Shown here piece after piece: positions 6,022-7,948 of a DNA stretch of 7,948 bases (the first letter of the stretch is position 1; the number at the start of each line of letters is the position of its first letter). The notes beneath the pieces are model-generated. The model was not told where the DNA came from, made no database searches, and saw nothing but the letters and a program-made list of their open reading frames with translations. This DNA is from Clostridiales bacterium (lineage in GTDB: Bacteria > Bacillota_A > Clostridia > Christensenellales > CAG-917). Position numbers and translations under genes: made by a program. Location: the NCBI GenBank assembly GCA_031282095.1, contig JAITEJ010000108.1:1-7948 (forward strand), in the 5' to 3' direction.

Positions 6022-6245
6022 AAAACCCTGTTGAAAGCACCGGCACCGCAGACAGAGTTGCGCCGCGATGAGAAACGAAAACGGAAAGAGAAAGCGCATA
6101 CATACGATACATACGCGCCGCGAATAAAACCGCGCCAAAACAGGTAACAGTTATTTCGCATAAAGTACATACCCGCCGCGGACAAAAGTGCCCGCGAATG
6201 TCTTCACAGTTTACCGGCTTATCACGGCGTCGGCGGCGCAAGCGG
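6014..6245 (-). other. Long 5' leader / intergenic region of the repeat protein
   Basis: No supported gene. On the minus strand the heptamer GTATGTA occurs four times (6172-6166, 6114-6108, 6105-6099, 6015-6009); the middle two are in tandem and the last overlaps the ribosome binding site and the rejected ATG. A small GC hairpin pairs 6177-6181 with 6192-6196. An open frame ending at 6020 runs through the leader but has no ribosome binding site and an arginine-rich, shadow-like composition. No known riboswitch was recognised. Confidence 0.45.
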
Positions 6246-6274
6246 AGAATATGATGCGGCGGCCGTGCTTTCAA
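6246..6274 (-). promoter_or_regulatory. Promoter candidate for the repeat protein gene
   Basis: TTGAAA (6274-6269) and TATTCT (6251-6246) on the minus strand are 17 nt apart; five and four of six bases match the sigma-A consensus. It lies just downstream of the GH35 terminator and would give an untranslated leader of about 220-225 nt. Prediction only. Confidence 0.35.
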
Positions 6275-6305
6275 AAAGTCACGCGGTATAATATATTGCT
6301 ATTAT

Positions 6306-6351
6306 GACAAAAAAAGAAGCCGCAAACGACTTATTTTACGGCGTTTGCGGC
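6306..6351 (-). terminator. Rho-independent terminator of the GH35 gene
   Basis: Perfect 10-bp stem GCCGCAAACG / CGTTTGCGGC (6319-6328 with 6342-6351), 13-nt loop, followed on the minus strand by TTCTTTTTTTGTC. It begins 43 nt after the stop of the beta-galactosidase gene and separates it from the repeat protein gene. Confidence 0.9.
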
Positions 6352-6393
6352 CCGAATGAAAAAGTTGGGGGAATTTTGCGGCTTAACGGCGGA

Positions 6394-7948
6394 TTATCCG
6401 AACAATCTCTTTTTAGAAAGACTGTGAACGTCGGTGATTTCCGCCTCGGGAGAGGTACATTTTTCCAATTCAAACACGACTATTTCATTTTCGGGTTTGA
6501 GAAGCGCGCCGGGCAAGTACAGCGACTGCTGCGGACCTACGTTCCAATAGCGTCCCAAATTAAAGCCGTTCACGTAAACGACGCCCTTTGTGAAGCTTTT
6601 CAGGCGTATGAAGCAATCGCGGTTCGGTTCGGCGTTGAAACGCCCGCCGTAGAACGCGGGGGCGTTTAAGGCGGATATTTCCGAATAGGTCAGCCCGCCG
6701 ATGTCGTCAAGCGGCAGAGTAGTGACCTCAAAATGCGACATAATCTGATTGCCCGCGCGTATTTGCGCCGCGCCTTTGCGGTCATGCAGGTGAGGTCCGT
6801 AATTTACCCTGCCCATCGCCTCCACGAGAACGTCCAAAACGTCCCCGGATTTCATATTTCCGACACGCACGGTTTCATTACCCGACCGATAGGCTATACC
6901 TTTCCGTTCTCCGTTGAGATAAACGTAAGCGCGGTCCGCAAGCCCGCCGAACGTTATAGCCGCATTCGGATATTCGCCTTTAACGATATGTTTATACAGA
7001 ATCAAACCGTAATTCTGTCCGAAATGCTCCATGCTTTCGGCGGTAACGCTTTTAAAGGTTTCGCCGAGAGCCGTCAGATTTTCAAAAAGCGGCGCGGCTT
7101 TTGTCAATGCAACCTTGCCTATGCTTTGCAGTTTCGGTTCCGGCGGCAAAGGAAGCGCCTCCCGTCCCGTCGTTTCCGCCAGCAACTTACGTACGGCATG
7201 ATATTTTTTGGTATAGCCTCCCCATTCGGTGAGCAGCGCGTCATAATCGTAGCTTGTTACGGTGGGAGCATACCGATTGCCGAAGTTGGCTCCCGCCGTG
7301 AAGCCGAAGTTCGTGCCGCCGGCGAACATATAGACGTTGACGCCGGCTCCCTCGTCCAGAACGGCTTTAAGGCGGGAAACGGCATGCGCTGCGGGACGCG
7401 TTATATGGATTTTATTTCCCCAGTGGTCGAACCATCCTAGCCAAAATTCCATGCACATGAGAGGTCCTTCCGGCTGAAATTTACGCAGACGGCTGAACGC
7501 AAGACGCGCGCCGGAGCCGAAGTTTTCGGTTTTTAAGAGGTGAGGCAGCGTACCGCCGGACAGCATATCGGCATTATATCCGTCGGACGTGAACAGCGGC
7601 ACGTCGATTCCGTTAACTCTGAGCAGTTTTTCCAAAAAAGCAAGGTATTCCTTGTCGTTGCCGTAACTCCCGTATTCATTTTCTACCTGCGCGGCGATCA
7701 CATATCCGCCGTTAGAGGCGAGAAAAGGTCGGATTTTAGGTAAAAGCACATTGAAAAAGTCGGTTACGCGCTCCAAATAAGGCGGATAACAGCAACGCAC
7801 GCGCATTTCGGGGTCGCGGAGAAGCCATGCGGGCAATCCGCCGAAATCCCATTCCGCACAAATGTAAGGTCCGGGGCGAATTATTATATAAAGACCGAGA
7901 TCCGAAGCGGTTTTTAAAAACAGCTCAATGTTCAAGCGATCGGAAAAA
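6394..7948 (-). CDS. Glycoside hydrolase family 35 beta-galactosidase, 5' end cut
   Basis: Retaining beta-galactosidase that removes terminal beta-linked galactose from oligosaccharides or glycans. The frame is open to the window edge (codons FSDR precede the TTG at 7935, and that TTG is an internal Leu), so 517 codons are visible; roughly 70-90 N-terminal residues, including any signal peptide, are missing from a usual length of about 590. Counting from the first visible codon: RPGPYICAEWDFGG (24-37), proton donor Glu91 in QVENEYGSYG (codon 7675-7677), nucleophile Glu167 in MEFWLGWFDHWG, FAGGTNFGFTAGANF (208-222) and SYDYDALLTEWG (232-243) complete the TIM barrel. The C-terminal part holds beta-sandwich domains ending in the family-typical GRYWNVGPQQSLYLP (465-479). 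Location in the cell cannot be decided. No sugar transporter or regulator is visible in the window, so the natural substrate is open. Confidence 0.95.
   Translation of the reverse strand, partial: FSDRLNIELFLKTASDLGLYIIIRPGPYICAEWDFGGLPAWLLRDPEMRVRCCYPPYLERVTDFFNVLLPKIRPFLASNGGYVIAAQVENEYGSYGNDKEYLAFLEKLLRVNGIDVPLFTSDGYNADMLSGGTLPHLLKTENFGSGARLAFSRLRKFQPEGPLMCMEFWLGWFDHWGNKIHITRPAAHAVSRLKAVLDEGAGVNVYMFAGGTNFGFTAGANFGNRYAPTVTSYDYDALLTEWGGYTKKYHAVRKLLAETTGREALPLPPEPKLQSIGKVALTKAAPLFENLTALGETFKSVTAESMEHFGQNYGLILYKHIVKGEYPNAAITFGGLADRAYVYLNGERKGIAYRSGNETVRVGNMKSGDVLDVLVEAMGRVNYGPHLHDRKGAAQIRAGNQIMSHFEVTTLPLDDIGGLTYSEISALNAPAFYGGRFNAEPNRDCFIRLKSFTKGVVYVNGFNLGRYWNVGPQQSLYLPGALLKPENEIVVFELEKCTSPEAEITDVHSLSKKRLFG

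Noticed and set aside
6020..6274. 84-codon minus-strand frame upstream of the repeat protein, ending at its ribosome binding site
   Set aside because: No ribosome binding site of its own at the start or at internal ATGs, arginine- and cysteine-rich composition, no recognisable domain. An overlapping leader peptide is possible but unsupported.
6288..6300. TATAAT on the plus strand near 6287-6292
   Set aside because: There is no acceptable -35 box at 16-18 nt and no plus-strand gene downstream.
6733..7440. Plus-strand frame of 235 codons opposite the GH35 gene
   Set aside because: It is antisense to the conserved catalytic and C-terminal regions of the beta-galactosidase.

Overview
The window looks like a chromosomal segment of a Firmicutes bacterium, most likely an uncultured or gut Clostridia lineage. 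This rests on the metG-tatD-rsmA neighbourhood, strong AAGGAGG-type ribosome binding sites, short rho-independent terminators, and a MetRS that carries its tRNA-binding domain fused at the C-terminus. No phage, transposase, CRISPR, tRNA or rRNA signal was seen. The organism assignment is inference from gene content.

Left part, plus strand (2-4159): a nearly complete methionyl-tRNA synthetase gene (metG, lacking only its first few codons), a TatD-family metal-dependent hydrolase 7 nt downstream (tatD), a gene-free stretch of about 610 bases rich in inverted repeats, then the 16S rRNA dimethyladenosine transferase rsmA (ksgA). These are translation and nucleic-acid housekeeping genes. In many Firmicutes the ribonuclease M5 gene rnmV lies between tatD and rsmA. 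Here that place holds no such gene. It holds several nested stems, two copies of a perfect 13-bp palindrome, 25-nt direct repeats, and promoter/terminator signals that would fit a minus-strand non-coding RNA of about 470 nt.

Middle (4160-4282): a strong 15-bp terminator separates the convergent rsmA and the next gene.

Right part, minus strand (4283-7948): a 572-residue protein of unknown function with small folded-looking domains at each end and a long, hydrophilic, repeat-bearing middle (four 36-residue tandem repeats), preceded by a leader of about 220 nt. Beyond a strong terminator lies the 3' part of a glycoside hydrolase family 35 beta-galactosidase gene, cut by the window end. The GH35 enzyme and the repeat protein are on the same strand but have separate transcription signals, so they are probably not one operon.

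The most interesting parts are the structured tatD-rsmA spacer and the repeat protein. Neither is proven to be new; both need sequence and covariance searches that could not be run here.
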